Assembly: GCA_016720395.1 (NCBI GenBank)
Contig: JADKKR010000002.1
Location: 248,001-312,000, forward strand
Direction: 5' to 3'
Length of the DNA: 64,000 nucleotides
Source of the DNA: Geobacteraceae bacterium
GTDB taxonomy: Bacteria; Desulfobacterota; Desulfuromonadia; Geobacterales; Pseudopelobacteraceae
In this document: positions 36,435 through 44,712 of the stretch, piece by piece
Layout of the letters: each line of letters starts with the position of its first letter
Numbering within the stretch: the first letter of the stretch is position 1
Translations under genes and position numbers: made by a program
The notes under the pieces: model-generated
The model's input: the letters and a program-made list of their open reading frames with translations, nothing else
Told to the model about the DNA's origin: nothing
The model's database searches: none

Positions 36435-37589
36435 ATGACATGCACAGAAAACAGGCAGTATGTTGTCGTAGATGATACCACGCTACGTGACGGCGAGCAG
36501 ACCGCCGGGGTGGTCTTCTCCCGGCGCGAAAAAATCACCATAGCCCGCATGCTCGATTCCATCGGCGTGGGGGAGATCGAGTGCGGCATTCCGGCTATGG
36601 GCGAGGAAGAGCAGGCAAGCATCCGCTCTTTGGTGGATCTGGGGCTGAACGCCCGCCTGATAACCTGGAACCGGGCACTGGTGCCGGAAATCAAGGCCAG
36701 CATCGCCTGCGGTGTGCAGGCGGTGGACATCTCGCTCTCCGTCTCGGACCAGATGATGGCCCATAAGCTGAGAAAAGACCGGGAAGCGGTCAAGGAGCAG
36801 CTGAAGGTTGCCCTCGGTTTCGCCAAGCAGCACGACCTCTACGTATCGGTAGGCGGGGAGGATGCCAGCCGGGCGGACATGGCCTTCCTGGTGGAGCTGA
36901 TGCAGATCACCCATGCCATGGGTGGCGACCGCTTCAGATTCTGTGACACACTGGGGATCATGGACCCCTTTACCATGTTCGACAAAGTGGCTTTCCTCAG
37001 GCAGGCGGTTCCCGAGGTTGATATCGAGGTGCATACCCACAACGACCTGGGGATGGCCACCGCCAATGCCATCGCCGGGATCCGCGCCGGCGCACGTTTT
37101 GTCAACACCACCATCAACGGGCTGGGCGAACGGGCCGGCAATGCAGCGTTGGAGGAGGTCGTCATGGGGCTCAAGCACGCCTGCAGTGTGGAGACCGGCA
37201 TCGATACCCACCGCTTCCGGGAGATGTCGCTGTTTGTCGCCAAGGCATCCCACCGTCCGCTGCCGGTATCCAAACCGGTGACCGGCGAACGGGTCTTTGC
37301 ACACGAATCGGGCCTGCACGCCGACGGCGTCATCAAGGACCCCCATAACTACGAAGGGTTTGACCCGGCCGAAGTGGGGCTGACCCGCAGCATCGTAATC
37401 GGAAAACACTCAGGCACCGGCGGTCTGATCGAACGCTACCGCAGCATGGGCATAGCCATCGACCGGACACGTGCCGAACCGATGCTCGAGATGACACGGG
37501 CCATGTCGTGCCGGCGCAAGCGCGACCTGACCAACTGTGAACTGATGGGGATCTATCTTGAAAATGAAGCGCTGCCCAGAGCAGCATAA
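36435..37589 (+). CDS. nifV: Homocitrate synthase
   Basis: 384 residues from the ATG at 36435 (GGAGGG upstream). DDTTLRDGEQTAGVVFSRRE starts the HMGL-like TIM barrel; EVHTHNDLGMATANAIAGI holds the metal-binding HxH/N motif; GLGERAGNAALEEV and HESGLHADGVIKDP follow. Length and the DDTTLRDGEQTAGVVF form fit NifV rather than LeuA; it lacks the LeuA regulatory domain. It makes homocitrate, the organic ligand of FeMo-co. It leads an operon with three small genes. Confidence 0.93.
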   Translation: MTCTENRQYVVVDDTTLRDGEQTAGVVFSRREKITIARMLDSIGVGEIECGIPAMGEEEQASIRSLVDLGLNARLITWNRALVPEIKASIACGVQAVDISLSVSDQMMAHKLRKDREAVKEQLKVALGFAKQHDLYVSVGGEDASRADMAFLVELMQITHAMGGDRFRFCDTLGIMDPFTMFDKVAFLRQAVPEVDIEVHTHNDLGMATANAIAGIRAGARFVNTTINGLGERAGNAALEEVVMGLKHACSVETGIDTHRFREMSLFVAKASHRPLPVSKPVTGERVFAHESGLHADGVIKDPHNYEGFDPAEVGLTRSIVIGKHSGTGGLIERYRSMGIAIDRTRAEPMLEMTRAMSCRRKRDLTNCELMGIYLENEALPRAA

Positions 37590-37597
37590 AGTGGCCC

Positions 37598-37625
37598 TTC
37601 GACTCCGCTCATAAGCGGAGTCGAA
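37598..37625 (+). repeat. Perfect 12-bp hairpin between nifV and the next gene
   Basis: TTCGACTCCGCT and AGCGGAGTCGAA around the loop CATA, with no T run. It ends 16 bases before the next ATG. It may mark an RNA-processing or stabilising site within the operon. Confidence 0.75.
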
Positions 37626-37641
37626 CCAAAGGAGAATAATC

Positions 37642-37893
37642 ATGTGTGAAGCGGGAATGAATTTCGTACCGGTCGCCGAAGCGGCGCGGCTGCTGGAAAC
37701 CACCGAGATGCGGGTGTTGATGATGCTCAAGAAAAACGAGTTGCAGGGGAAGATGCAGGATGAGGCCTGGTATGTGGACAAGGCTTCGCTGAATCTCTGT
37801 GAAAAGCCCAAGGCGGCGGATGTGGTCCGCCCCGGCGGGTGCGGCGGTGGTTGCGGCAGCGGTGGTGGTGGTAACGGCTGCGGCGGGCATTAA
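37642..37893 (+). CDS. Small protein: helix-turn-helix-like head, Gly/Cys-rich tail
   Basis: 83 residues with a strong ribosome site (AAAGGAG). Residues 7-55 (MNFVPVAEAARLLETTEMRV, then MQDEAWYVDKASL) look like an excisionase-type winged helix. The tail GGCGGGCGSGGGGNGCGGH has three Cys and a His in a Gly matrix and could bind metal or an Fe-S cluster. It lies 52 bases after nifV behind a hairpin. I do not recognise a named family. A metal-linked regulator or cofactor carrier is possible, but nothing here proves it. Confidence 0.8.
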   Translation: MCEAGMNFVPVAEAARLLETTEMRVLMMLKKNELQGKMQDEAWYVDKASLNLCEKPKAADVVRPGGCGGGCGSGGGGNGCGGH

Positions 37894-37901
37894 AACCAAA
37901 T

Positions 37902-38010
37902 TGAAACACAGAGGCACAGAGAACACAGAGGAAGGCACATAGATTTTGGTTTTAAGCCAAAGGAACTTTAAGAATACGGTTTTCTCTGTGCCCTCTGTGC
38001 CTCTGTGTTT
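37902..38010. repeat. CACAGAG-type inverted-repeat element, copy E
   Basis: Left arm GAAACACAGAGGCACAGAG from 37903, right arm CTCTGTGCCCTCTGTGCC from 37984 then CTCTGTGTTT. The arms are nearly perfect complements around an AT-rich centre of about 45 bases. It lies inside the nifV operon. Confidence 0.85.
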
Positions 38011-38030
38011 AGAAGCTGTTGGAGGTATAA

Positions 38031-38321
38031 ATGTCCATTATCGTCAAGGCATCCGATTTCAAATTCAAATATCCCCGTGACATTGCTAACCGCGATCAGC
38101 CTAAGTTTGCCGGCCTGCCCGATCCTGCACCCTTCAATCGCGACGACCTCTATGACATACTACCGATGATGGAGGCCGTCATGGATGAATTGGACAGTCA
38201 GGACGGTGAGGTGCTGAACATGCTGGAAGATCTGCTCAATCAGATGCCGCGTTTCATCGTCACCCGCGGTGAGGTCTTCGACTATCTGCAGGGCTCGGCC
38301 AGGGAATGCTTGAGGCGCTAG
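38031..38321 (+). CDS. Conserved hypothetical protein of the nifV cluster
   Basis: 96 residues, TTGGAGG ribosome site before ATG. It begins MSIIVKASDFKFKYPRDIAN and contains a highly acidic helix (DDLYDILPMMEAVMDELDSQ). No known motif. It overlaps the next gene by 16 bases, so the two are co-translated. Soluble, no signal peptide. Confidence 0.8.
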   Translation: MSIIVKASDFKFKYPRDIANRDQPKFAGLPDPAPFNRDDLYDILPMMEAVMDELDSQDGEVLNMLEDLLNQMPRFIVTRGEVFDYLQGSARECLRR

Positions 38322-38734
38322 GCGATATCTGGGAGCATGCCGACCGGGGTGCTGTCATCGTCATCACCGCCAGCGGCTCCCTGACCCGGGACGGCCGCGC
38401 GGTCCTCGGTCGCGGTGTGGCCCGCCAGGCTCTGCTCCGTTTTCCCGACATTGCCCAAAAACTGGGCAGGCTGCTGGCGGAACAGGGCAGCCATGTCTTC
38501 GATCTGGGGTGTAGCCTGGCCAGTTTCCCGGTGGAAGAGACCGCCTGGTCGCAGCCCGACCTGCGCATCATCGCCCGTTCTGCGGAAGAACTGCGGCGGC
38601 TGGTGGACCGCTCGGGATGGCAGCGGGTGGTAGTGCCGCGCCCCGGATGCGGTGGCGGGGGTCTTGCATGGAAGGATGTGCAGCCGTTATTGGCGCCCTG
38701 GTTCGACGACCGTTTTACGGTCATCAGCCGGTAA
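38306..38734 (+). CDS. Macrodomain-like ADP-ribose-binding protein
   Basis: 142 residues. The pattern VIVITASGSLTRDGRAVLGRG (split 19-38), then ARQALLRFPDI, SFPVEETAWSQPDL, and VVVPRPGCGGGGLAWKDVQP followed by FDDRFTVIS matches the small Poa1p/ADP-ribose-phosphatase-like macrodomain group, in which a Gly-rich loop holds ADP-ribose. It overlaps the preceding gene by 16 bases. In this region, with DraG and NifH, a role in ADP-ribose turnover is attractive but inferred. Confidence 0.75.
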   Translation: MLEALGDIWEHADRGAVIVITASGSLTRDGRAVLGRGVARQALLRFPDIAQKLGRLLAEQGSHVFDLGCSLASFPVEETAWSQPDLRIIARSAEELRRLVDRSGWQRVVVPRPGCGGGGLAWKDVQPLLAPWFDDRFTVISR

Positions 38735-38766
38735 TTGTGAACTAATAATGCAGCCGTCTGAAAAAA

Positions 38767-38780
38767 CAAGTATACTTGTC
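38767..38780. promoter_or_regulatory. Palindromic operator-like site upstream of the ATP-grasp gene
   Basis: ACAAGTATACTTGT is a perfect 14-base palindrome 28 bases before the ATG at 38808. It includes TATACT, which could be a -10 element, so a dimeric repressor could block transcription here. Confidence 0.5.
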
Positions 38781-38807
38781 TGACAATGACACAAAGGAGT
38801 GGCGATT

Positions 38808-40253
38808 ATGAACACTGCCGGCATGCAGGGCAGCAAACCCCGTACACCCTACCACGAATTCTACGCCGATGACTTCACCCCCCGCGATCATTACCGCCTG
38901 CTGTGGGACCATATCAAGGCAACCGGCAACAACGCCCTGGAGGCCAAGGCCCATGAATCCCAGCTGGCGCTGCAGGCCGAGGGGGTTACCTTCACTGTCT
39001 ACGGTGAAAGCGAAGAGGGTATCGAGCGCATCTGGCCATTCGACCTGATTCCGCGCATCATCACCGCCCAGGAATGGACCAAGATTGAATCCGGACTCAA
39101 GCAGCGGGTGCGGGCGCTGAACCTGTTCCTGGGTGATCTGTACGGTGAGCAGAAGATCATCAAGGACGGCGTCATCCCCCCCGAACTGATCTACCAGGGG
39201 CGCGACTTCCGGCGTGAGATCGTCGGCATTGTGCCGCCGCGCGGCATCTACACCCATATCAGCGGCATCGACATCATCCGCGACGAGCAGGGGGAGTTCC
39301 TGATCCTTGAGGACAACCTGCGCACCCCCTCGGGGGTCTCCTACATGATCGAAAACCGGGTCATCGAGCGCCGCATCCTTCCTGAATTCTTCAACAAGTA
39401 CCGGGTACGCCGAGTAGAGCACTACCCCGCGCTGCTGCTGGCCGCCATGCGCTCACTTTCGCCGCGGGGTAAGGATGCTGCCGAGATCGTGCTGCTGACA
39501 CCCGGCATCTATAACTCGGCCTATTTCGAACACACCTTCCTGGCCAAGGAGATGGGTGTGGAACTGGCCGAGGGTCGCGATATGGTGGTGATCAACGACA
39601 TCGTCTATCTCAAGACCACCACCGGCCTGCAGCGGGTGGACGTGATCTATCGCCGTATTGATGACGATTTCCTCGACCCGCTGGTGTTCCGCTCCGATTC
39701 CGCCCTGGGCATCGCCGGGGTGATCAACGCCTGGCGGGCCGGCAACGTGGCCATTGTCAACGCGCCGGGCAGCGGCATCGCCGACGACAAGGCGGTTTAC
39801 CCCTATGTGCCGGACATCATCCGCTACTATCTCGGCCAGCAGCCGATCCTCAACAATGTTCCCACCTACCAGATGACTAATGTCAAGGAGCGTGAGTACG
39901 TCTTCGACAACATGGAGCGCATGGTGATCAAGGCGGTCAGTGAATCGGGCGGCTACGGCATGCTGATGGGGCCGTCATCCACACCGGCCCTGCGCAAGGA
40001 GTTCATGGACCTGGTCCAGGAAAATCCCCGCAACTACATCGCCCAGCCGGTGGTCTACCTGTCGCGGCATACCTGCTACATGGACGGTGAACTGGAGGCG
40101 CGCCACCTGGACCTGCGCCCCTTCACCATCTACGGCGAGGAGATCGAGGTCGTACCGGGGGGGCTGACCAGGGTGGCGCTCAGGAAAGGGTCACTGGTGG
40201 TGAACTCATCACAAGGCGGAGGAAGCAAAGACACCTGGGTCCTTGCCGAGTAG
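38808..40253 (+). CDS. Circularly permuted ATP-grasp family protein
   Basis: 481 residues from the ATG at 38808 (AAAGGAG upstream). Family blocks include YQGRDFRREIVGIVPPRGIY, GEFLILEDNLRTPSGVSYMI, TPGIYNSAYFEHTFLAKEMG and AVSESGGYGMLMGPSS near 380. This is the DUF404/DUF407 ATP-grasp type found with alpha-E and transglutaminase-like proteins, as here. Comparative work (Iyer and co-workers) proposed that these sets make peptide or amide bonds; the product is unknown. It is the first gene of the cluster, behind a palindromic site. Confidence 0.9.
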   Translation: MNTAGMQGSKPRTPYHEFYADDFTPRDHYRLLWDHIKATGNNALEAKAHESQLALQAEGVTFTVYGESEEGIERIWPFDLIPRIITAQEWTKIESGLKQRVRALNLFLGDLYGEQKIIKDGVIPPELIYQGRDFRREIVGIVPPRGIYTHISGIDIIRDEQGEFLILEDNLRTPSGVSYMIENRVIERRILPEFFNKYRVRRVEHYPALLLAAMRSLSPRGKDAAEIVLLTPGIYNSAYFEHTFLAKEMGVELAEGRDMVVINDIVYLKTTTGLQRVDVIYRRIDDDFLDPLVFRSDSALGIAGVINAWRAGNVAIVNAPGSGIADDKAVYPYVPDIIRYYLGQQPILNNVPTYQMTNVKEREYVFDNMERMVIKAVSESGGYGMLMGPSSTPALRKEFMDLVQENPRNYIAQPVVYLSRHTCYMDGELEARHLDLRPFTIYGEEIEVVPGGLTRVALRKGSLVVNSSQGGGSKDTWVLAE

Positions 40254-40378
40254 GGGGATGCGCCTTTTGCGCTCTGGCTGCGTAAGTATTCAGGACTCCT
40301 TGTGCGACGTAGCGCTGCTACGCCTCCGCGGAGTCCTTCGACAGCCTTGCCAGGACACAAAAATCGCATCCCTTTGAT
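40254..40378. repeat. Long imperfect palindrome, copy 2
   Basis: GGGGATGCGCCTTTTGCGCT at the left is nearly complementary to the right end (ACACAAAAATCGCATCCC). The centre carries GACGTAGCGCTGCTACGCC, also found in inverse form in copy 3. It follows the ATP-grasp stop directly. Confidence 0.78.
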
Positions 40379-40397
40379 ATCTCATTTTGTTTTAAAC

Positions 40398-40521
40398 CCG
40401 GATTCGAGAAATGCGCCATATGCAAGGCGCACGAGGAGCAGGTCGTGAGTCGTAGCAGCGCTACGTCGAACGGCGTGCGACGAGTGCAATGCCGCAGATG
40501 GACATTTGTCGGATTCGTAAA
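40398..40521. repeat. Long imperfect palindrome, copy 3
   Basis: CGGATTCGAGAAATGCGCCA at 40400 pairs with the right end GGACATTTGTCGGATTCG region. The centre GTCGTAGCAGCGCTACGTC is itself a palindrome. It lies next to copy 2, upstream of the alpha-E gene. Confidence 0.78.
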
Positions 40522-40533
40522 AAGGAAGGACTT

Positions 40534-41472
40534 ATGCTCAGCCGCTTAGCCGATTCTATGTACTGGATGGCCCGCTACCTCGAACGGGCCGGCGAGACCG
40601 CCCGCCTGATGGAGATCAACCTGCTCTACCTGGTGGAGGCGGAAGAGGATATGAACGAGGACGACAAGTGGCGTCCGATCCTGCAGATCACCTCCTCGGA
40701 ACCGCTCTATGAGCAGCAGTTCGGTGACGACAGCATTTCGACGCCGCGGGTTCTGCAGTTCATCAGTGCCGGACGCACCAACCCGAACTCGATCAGGAAC
40801 TGCCTGCGACTGTTCCGAGAGAACGCCCGAGTGGCGCGGGACCGCATCTCCAAGGAGATGTGGGAGGCGGTCAACGAGATCTGGATGAGCTTTGATGACC
40901 GGCTCAAGGGACCGCTGAGTGCCGAGCGGGCCGGTGCCCTCTTCGTGGAGCTGCGCAACCAGGTGGCCCGCTTCAACGGGCTGACGGCCTCCACCATGAT
41001 GCGCGGCGAGGCCTACGCCTTCTACCAGCTGGGGGGCTGCCTGGAGCGCGCCGACATGACCTCCCGCATCCTGGACGTCAAATACCACATCATCCTGCCG
41101 GACCTCTCCATGGTCGGCTCGGCGCTGGACTACTACCAGTGGGCGGCACTGCTCAAGTCCCTGTCCGGCTACGAGGCCTTCCGCCGCAGCTACCATACCG
41201 GCTTCATGCCGTCCGACGTGGCCGAATTCGTGGTGCTCAATGCCGATTTCCCCCGCTCGATCGCCTTTTCCGTGGAACGGATGGGAGCGGCCCTGGACAT
41301 CATCGGGCTGGAAGGTAAGGAGGCGACGCGCGACTCCTTCACCCTGTTATCCGGCATGGTCAATACCACGGCCCGGGAGATCTTCAGCAAGGGGCTGCAT
41401 GAATACCTGGAACATTTGCTGGACGGGATCGGCCGGTTCCACACATCGCTGGCGGAGGAGTTCTTTCAATAG
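40534..41472 (+). CDS. Alpha-E domain protein
   Basis: 312 residues from the ATG at 40534 (AGGAAGGA upstream). It starts MLSRLADSMYWMARYLERAG, the classical alpha-E signature, followed by helical sequence throughout. Alpha-E proteins occur with circularly permuted ATP-grasp and transglutaminase-like genes and are thought to be partners in peptide or amide metabolism. Two palindromic repeats separate it from the ATP-grasp gene, so translation is not directly coupled. Confidence 0.9.
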   Translation: MLSRLADSMYWMARYLERAGETARLMEINLLYLVEAEEDMNEDDKWRPILQITSSEPLYEQQFGDDSISTPRVLQFISAGRTNPNSIRNCLRLFRENARVARDRISKEMWEAVNEIWMSFDDRLKGPLSAERAGALFVELRNQVARFNGLTASTMMRGEAYAFYQLGGCLERADMTSRILDVKYHIILPDLSMVGSALDYYQWAALLKSLSGYEAFRRSYHTGFMPSDVAEFVVLNADFPRSIAFSVERMGAALDIIGLEGKEATRDSFTLLSGMVNTTAREIFSKGLHEYLEHLLDGIGRFHTSLAEEFFQ

Positions 41473-41549
41473 ACAGCGTTCAGGTCCCCTCATGAGTGAG
41501 GAGGTTAACCCCGACTTTCATCGCTCAACGTGGTTATAGAGGAGTTAAC

Positions 41550-42425
41550 ATGCATTACCTGATAGAACACGAAACGGTGCTTGAATATCCCCGGACGGTA
41601 CGGGAACATCATATAGAGCTGCGTCTGGCCCCCCGCTCCGACGGCCACCAGAAACTGCTTTCCTGCAGCATAGAGACCGAGCCGGCGGCAGAACTGGCCT
41701 CCTACACGGATTACTTTGGCAACCGGGTCGATTATTTCTGTGTGATCCAGCCCCACAACCGGCTGGTGACGCGCCTGCGGGCCGATGTGGAGACCCTCAA
41801 GGAGAATCCCTTCAGTTTCGATCCGGTACCGCCTGCTGAAGAGCAGGAGTGGCTGCGCGCGGCGGTGCGGAAATCGCCCCCCCTGAACGATTTCGTGCTG
41901 CATCGCAGTCCGCTGACCCCGGCCGCCATGAAGCTGGCCGAAGCGGTCACCAGCGCTTTCCCGCGGATGGAGAGCGCCCGCCCGAAGCTGGACGCGCTCA
42001 TGGAACTGCTGGCCTGGGTCCCGACGGTGCTGGAATACCGCTCCGGGTCGACCGAGGTTCACGGCTCCCTGACCGATGCCGTTCACCAGGGGAGCGGGGT
42101 CTGCCAGGATTTTGCCCACCTGTTCATCACCGTGGCCCGCTCCTGGGGCATCCCGGCCCGTTATGTCATGGGCTACCTTGATCCGGGCATCTGTTCCACC
42201 GGGGAGCAGCTGGCCACCCATGCCTGGGCTGAGGCCCTGGTGCCGGGCGCCGGCTGGATCGGTTTCGACGCCACCCACAACCTGCTGGCCAACGACCATT
42301 ACGTGGCGGTCGCCGTCGGCCGGGACTCCTACGACGCCGCCCCCCAGCGCGGCAGTTTCAAGGGGGATTCGGCCGGGGAATTGCCGACCGTCACGGTGAC
42401 CGTGCAGGAACAGGAGCAGCAATAA
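41550..42425 (+). CDS. Transglutaminase-like cysteine peptidase-fold protein
   Basis: 291 residues from the ATG at 41550 (GAGGAG upstream). The N-terminal about 90 residues are the bacterial transglutaminase N-domain (HYLIEHETVLEYPRTVREHH). The core has the catalytic triad pattern: Cys in HQGSGVCQDFAHLFITVARS, His in ATHAWAEALVPGAGWIGFD and Asp in FDATHN. It may hydrolyse or form amide bonds in products of the ATP-grasp partner. It has no signal peptide, so it acts in the cytoplasm. Confidence 0.92.
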   Translation: MHYLIEHETVLEYPRTVREHHIELRLAPRSDGHQKLLSCSIETEPAAELASYTDYFGNRVDYFCVIQPHNRLVTRLRADVETLKENPFSFDPVPPAEEQEWLRAAVRKSPPLNDFVLHRSPLTPAAMKLAEAVTSAFPRMESARPKLDALMELLAWVPTVLEYRSGSTEVHGSLTDAVHQGSGVCQDFAHLFITVARSWGIPARYVMGYLDPGICSTGEQLATHAWAEALVPGAGWIGFDATHNLLANDHYVAVAVGRDSYDAAPQRGSFKGDSAGELPTVTVTVQEQEQQ

Positions 42426-42430
42426 ATCGA

Positions 42431-42578
42431 TTTAACACAGAGACACAGAGAAAAGCACAGTCGAAAAGAATAATAAAGACTCTATGGGTTTTACCCCTGC
42501 TAGGTTAGTTTTGTTTGCCACTGACTGCATTGGATTTCTTCCGATTTACTCTGTGTCCTCTGTGTCTCTGTGTTTCAA
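42431..42578. repeat. CACAGAG-type inverted-repeat element, copy F
   Basis: Left arm TTTAACACAGAGACACAGAG at 42431; right arm TTTACTCTGTGTCCTCTGTG from 42545, then TCTCTGTGTTT. The centre of about 85 bases is unrelated to other copies. It lies between the transglutaminase and first M14 gene. Confidence 0.85.
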
Positions 42579-42608
42579 CCAGCTTTTGAATTACCAGAAA
42601 GGACACCG

Positions 42609-43583
42609 ATGTCCGCACCACCATCCATGATAATCGAGACCTTTTTCACCATCGACATGCCCTACCGTGAGCGGATGGAAATCCGCCGCACGGTATTCTC
42701 CGGGGGCGACGGCCCGCGGGTTGCTGTTGTGGCCGGTCTCCACGGCGACGAACTGGAAGGGCTGTATGTCTGTCACCGTCTGGCGGCCTGGCTCGACGAA
42801 TTGCAGCGCACCGCTCCCCACGCTTTGCGGGGGAGCGTTGAACTCTACCCGGCGGTCAACACCCTGGGGCTGGATACCCTGACCCGTGGTCTGCCGGTGT
42901 TCGATACCGACCTGAACCGGGCCTTTCCCGGATCATCCGGAGGGCCGCTTCCCGAACGGCTGGCTGCGGCGCTGATGACGGCACTGTCCGGGGCGGCGCT
43001 GGTGGTCGATATCCATGCCAGCAACATCTACCTGCGCGAGATCCCGCAGGTGCGCATCAATCAGGATTTCGACGATATCCTTGTGCCGATTGCCCGCCGC
43101 ATGAACCTGGACCTGATCTGGCTGCACGGCGCAGCCACGGTGCTGGAAACCACGGTGGCCCACAGCCTCAACAGCAGCGGCAGCCCCTGCCTGGTGGTGG
43201 AGATGGGGGTCGGCATGCGCATTACCCCCGAATACTGTGATCAGCTGGTGGCCGGCATCCTGACGGTCTGGAAGGACAGGGGCGTCCTGGCGCCGGACGT
43301 GGCACTGCCGGAAACGACCCACACCGCACTGATCGCCGATGACAGCAACGTGCACTACCTGAACGCCCAGACCTCGGGCATGTTCGTCTCCAGCACATCC
43401 CACTGGACCGACGTGCGCAAGGGAGAACTGCTGGGCACCATCGTCTCCCCCTTCTGCGGTGATGTGCTGTCCGAGGTGCGCTCGCCGGTGGACGGCATCC
43501 TCTTCACCCTGCGGGAATATCCGCTGGTCTACGAGGGCTCGCTGATGGCGCGGGTTATGGCACGCACGGGAGGGGCACGATGA
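42609..43583 (+). CDS. M14-family succinylglutamate desuccinylase/aspartoacylase-like protein, first copy
   Basis: 324 residues from the ATG at 42609 (AAAGGA upstream). Zinc-hydrolase motifs: VAVVAGLHGDELEGL (metal-binding HxxE), FDTDLNRAFPGSSG, VVDIHASNIYLREIPQ (second metal His) and VVEMGVGMRIT. It should deacylate N-acyl amino acids or cleave an amide bond; the substrate is unknown. A paralogue follows at 43732. Both next to an ATP-grasp set hint at trimming or recycling of the product. Confidence 0.88.
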   Translation: MSAPPSMIIETFFTIDMPYRERMEIRRTVFSGGDGPRVAVVAGLHGDELEGLYVCHRLAAWLDELQRTAPHALRGSVELYPAVNTLGLDTLTRGLPVFDTDLNRAFPGSSGGPLPERLAAALMTALSGAALVVDIHASNIYLREIPQVRINQDFDDILVPIARRMNLDLIWLHGAATVLETTVAHSLNSSGSPCLVVEMGVGMRITPEYCDQLVAGILTVWKDRGVLAPDVALPETTHTALIADDSNVHYLNAQTSGMFVSSTSHWTDVRKGELLGTIVSPFCGDVLSEVRSPVDGILFTLREYPLVYEGSLMARVMARTGGAR

Positions 43584-43705
43584 TATCCGGCTTCGCCAAA
43601 AGTCCATCTGCTGCGTTACGCTCGCCCTTTATCACTGCGACGTACCGTTCGGTACGCCTCATTCTTCAGGTCTCGCAAGCCTTGCATCTGGAGCTTTTTG
43701 CTGTG
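43583..43705. repeat. Long imperfect palindrome, copy 4
   Basis: GCCAAAAGTCCATCTGCTGC near 43595 is partly complementary to the right part (CTTGCATCTGGAGCTTTTTGC). The centre GCGACGTACCGTTCGGTACG holds a small perfect stem. It separates the two M14-family genes. Confidence 0.7.
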
Positions 43706-43731
43706 CCATGCGAGATCAGAGGAGGAAAATC

Positions 43732-44676
43732 ATGAGGCGCAACCTGCTCTGCATGACCGCACCGGTGCGGGAGGGTTTCGATATCCCCTGCCACGAGATC
43801 GGTCCGAAGACCCCCCATCCGGCGGTGGCTCTGGTGGCCGGGCTGCATGGCGACGAGATCAACGGAGTCTTCATTCTCTCCCGGCTGGCTGATTTTCTGA
43901 ATACCGTCGAAGAGGGAAAGTACCCTGAGCTGCGACTGGTCAGGCGGGTGCTGATCATTCCGGCGGTCAACGTGCTGGGGGTCAACCTGCGCACCCGTAC
44001 CTGGCCCTTCGACAAGACCGACCTGAACCGCATGTTCCCCGGAAACACCATCGGCGAGACGACCGAGCGCATCGCCTATGCCGTGCTGGAAGCGACCAAA
44101 CGGGCCGACTACCGCATCGACATCCACACCGCCAGCTCTGATTTCGAGGAGGTGCCCCAGGTGCGTCTCCACGGGCCGAGCGATGCCGAACGCGAGACCG
44201 CCCGGCTGTTCGGTCTGACGGCGGTCATGGAACGCTCGGTCTCCCCCGTATTTACCACCACCATGATGGCCTCCTGGAAGGTCTGGCCCGGCCAGAGCTT
44301 CGTCCTGCGGGTCGGACAGGCCGGTACGGTTCAGCTTGACCATTGCCAGCGGGTCTTCAGGGCGCTGGTCTCATTACTGGGCAGGGTCGGTGTTCTGGAA
44401 GGGGTTCAGATCGCGGTGGAGGATGAGGAAGTCTGCTACTTTGACAAACCGAGCGCCTTCCGGGTGTATGCCGAAAAGGCCGGCACCTTTGTCTCCGACC
44501 GCCAGGTCGGACGCTGGGTACGGGCCGGACAGGAGCTGGGCTACATCTACGACAGCTTCGGCGGCAACGTGATTGAAAAGGTTGTCGCCCCGGTGGCAGG
44601 CCTGCTGACCGGCATCCGCCGGCACCCGCTGCTGTTCGAGGGGGACCTGATCCTGCGGGTGAACAGAAAGGGATAA
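43732..44676 (+). CDS. M14-family succinylglutamate desuccinylase/aspartoacylase-like protein, second copy
   Basis: 314 residues from the ATG at 43732 (GGAGG upstream). It carries VALVAGLHGDEINGVF, FDKTDLNRMFPGNTIGETTE, RIDIHTASSDFEEVPQVRL and a C-terminal barrel-like domain (GNVIEKVVAPVAGLLTGI). It is clearly related to the preceding gene but not near-identical, so the pair is an old duplication. It is the last gene of the ATP-grasp cluster. Confidence 0.88.
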   Translation: MRRNLLCMTAPVREGFDIPCHEIGPKTPHPAVALVAGLHGDEINGVFILSRLADFLNTVEEGKYPELRLVRRVLIIPAVNVLGVNLRTRTWPFDKTDLNRMFPGNTIGETTERIAYAVLEATKRADYRIDIHTASSDFEEVPQVRLHGPSDAERETARLFGLTAVMERSVSPVFTTTMMASWKVWPGQSFVLRVGQAGTVQLDHCQRVFRALVSLLGRVGVLEGVQIAVEDEEVCYFDKPSAFRVYAEKAGTFVSDRQVGRWVRAGQELGYIYDSFGGNVIEKVVAPVAGLLTGIRRHPLLFEGDLILRVNRKG

Positions 44677-44712
44677 TGGTGTCCCTCATCGTAACAGTGA
44701 TAGGAGAACACC

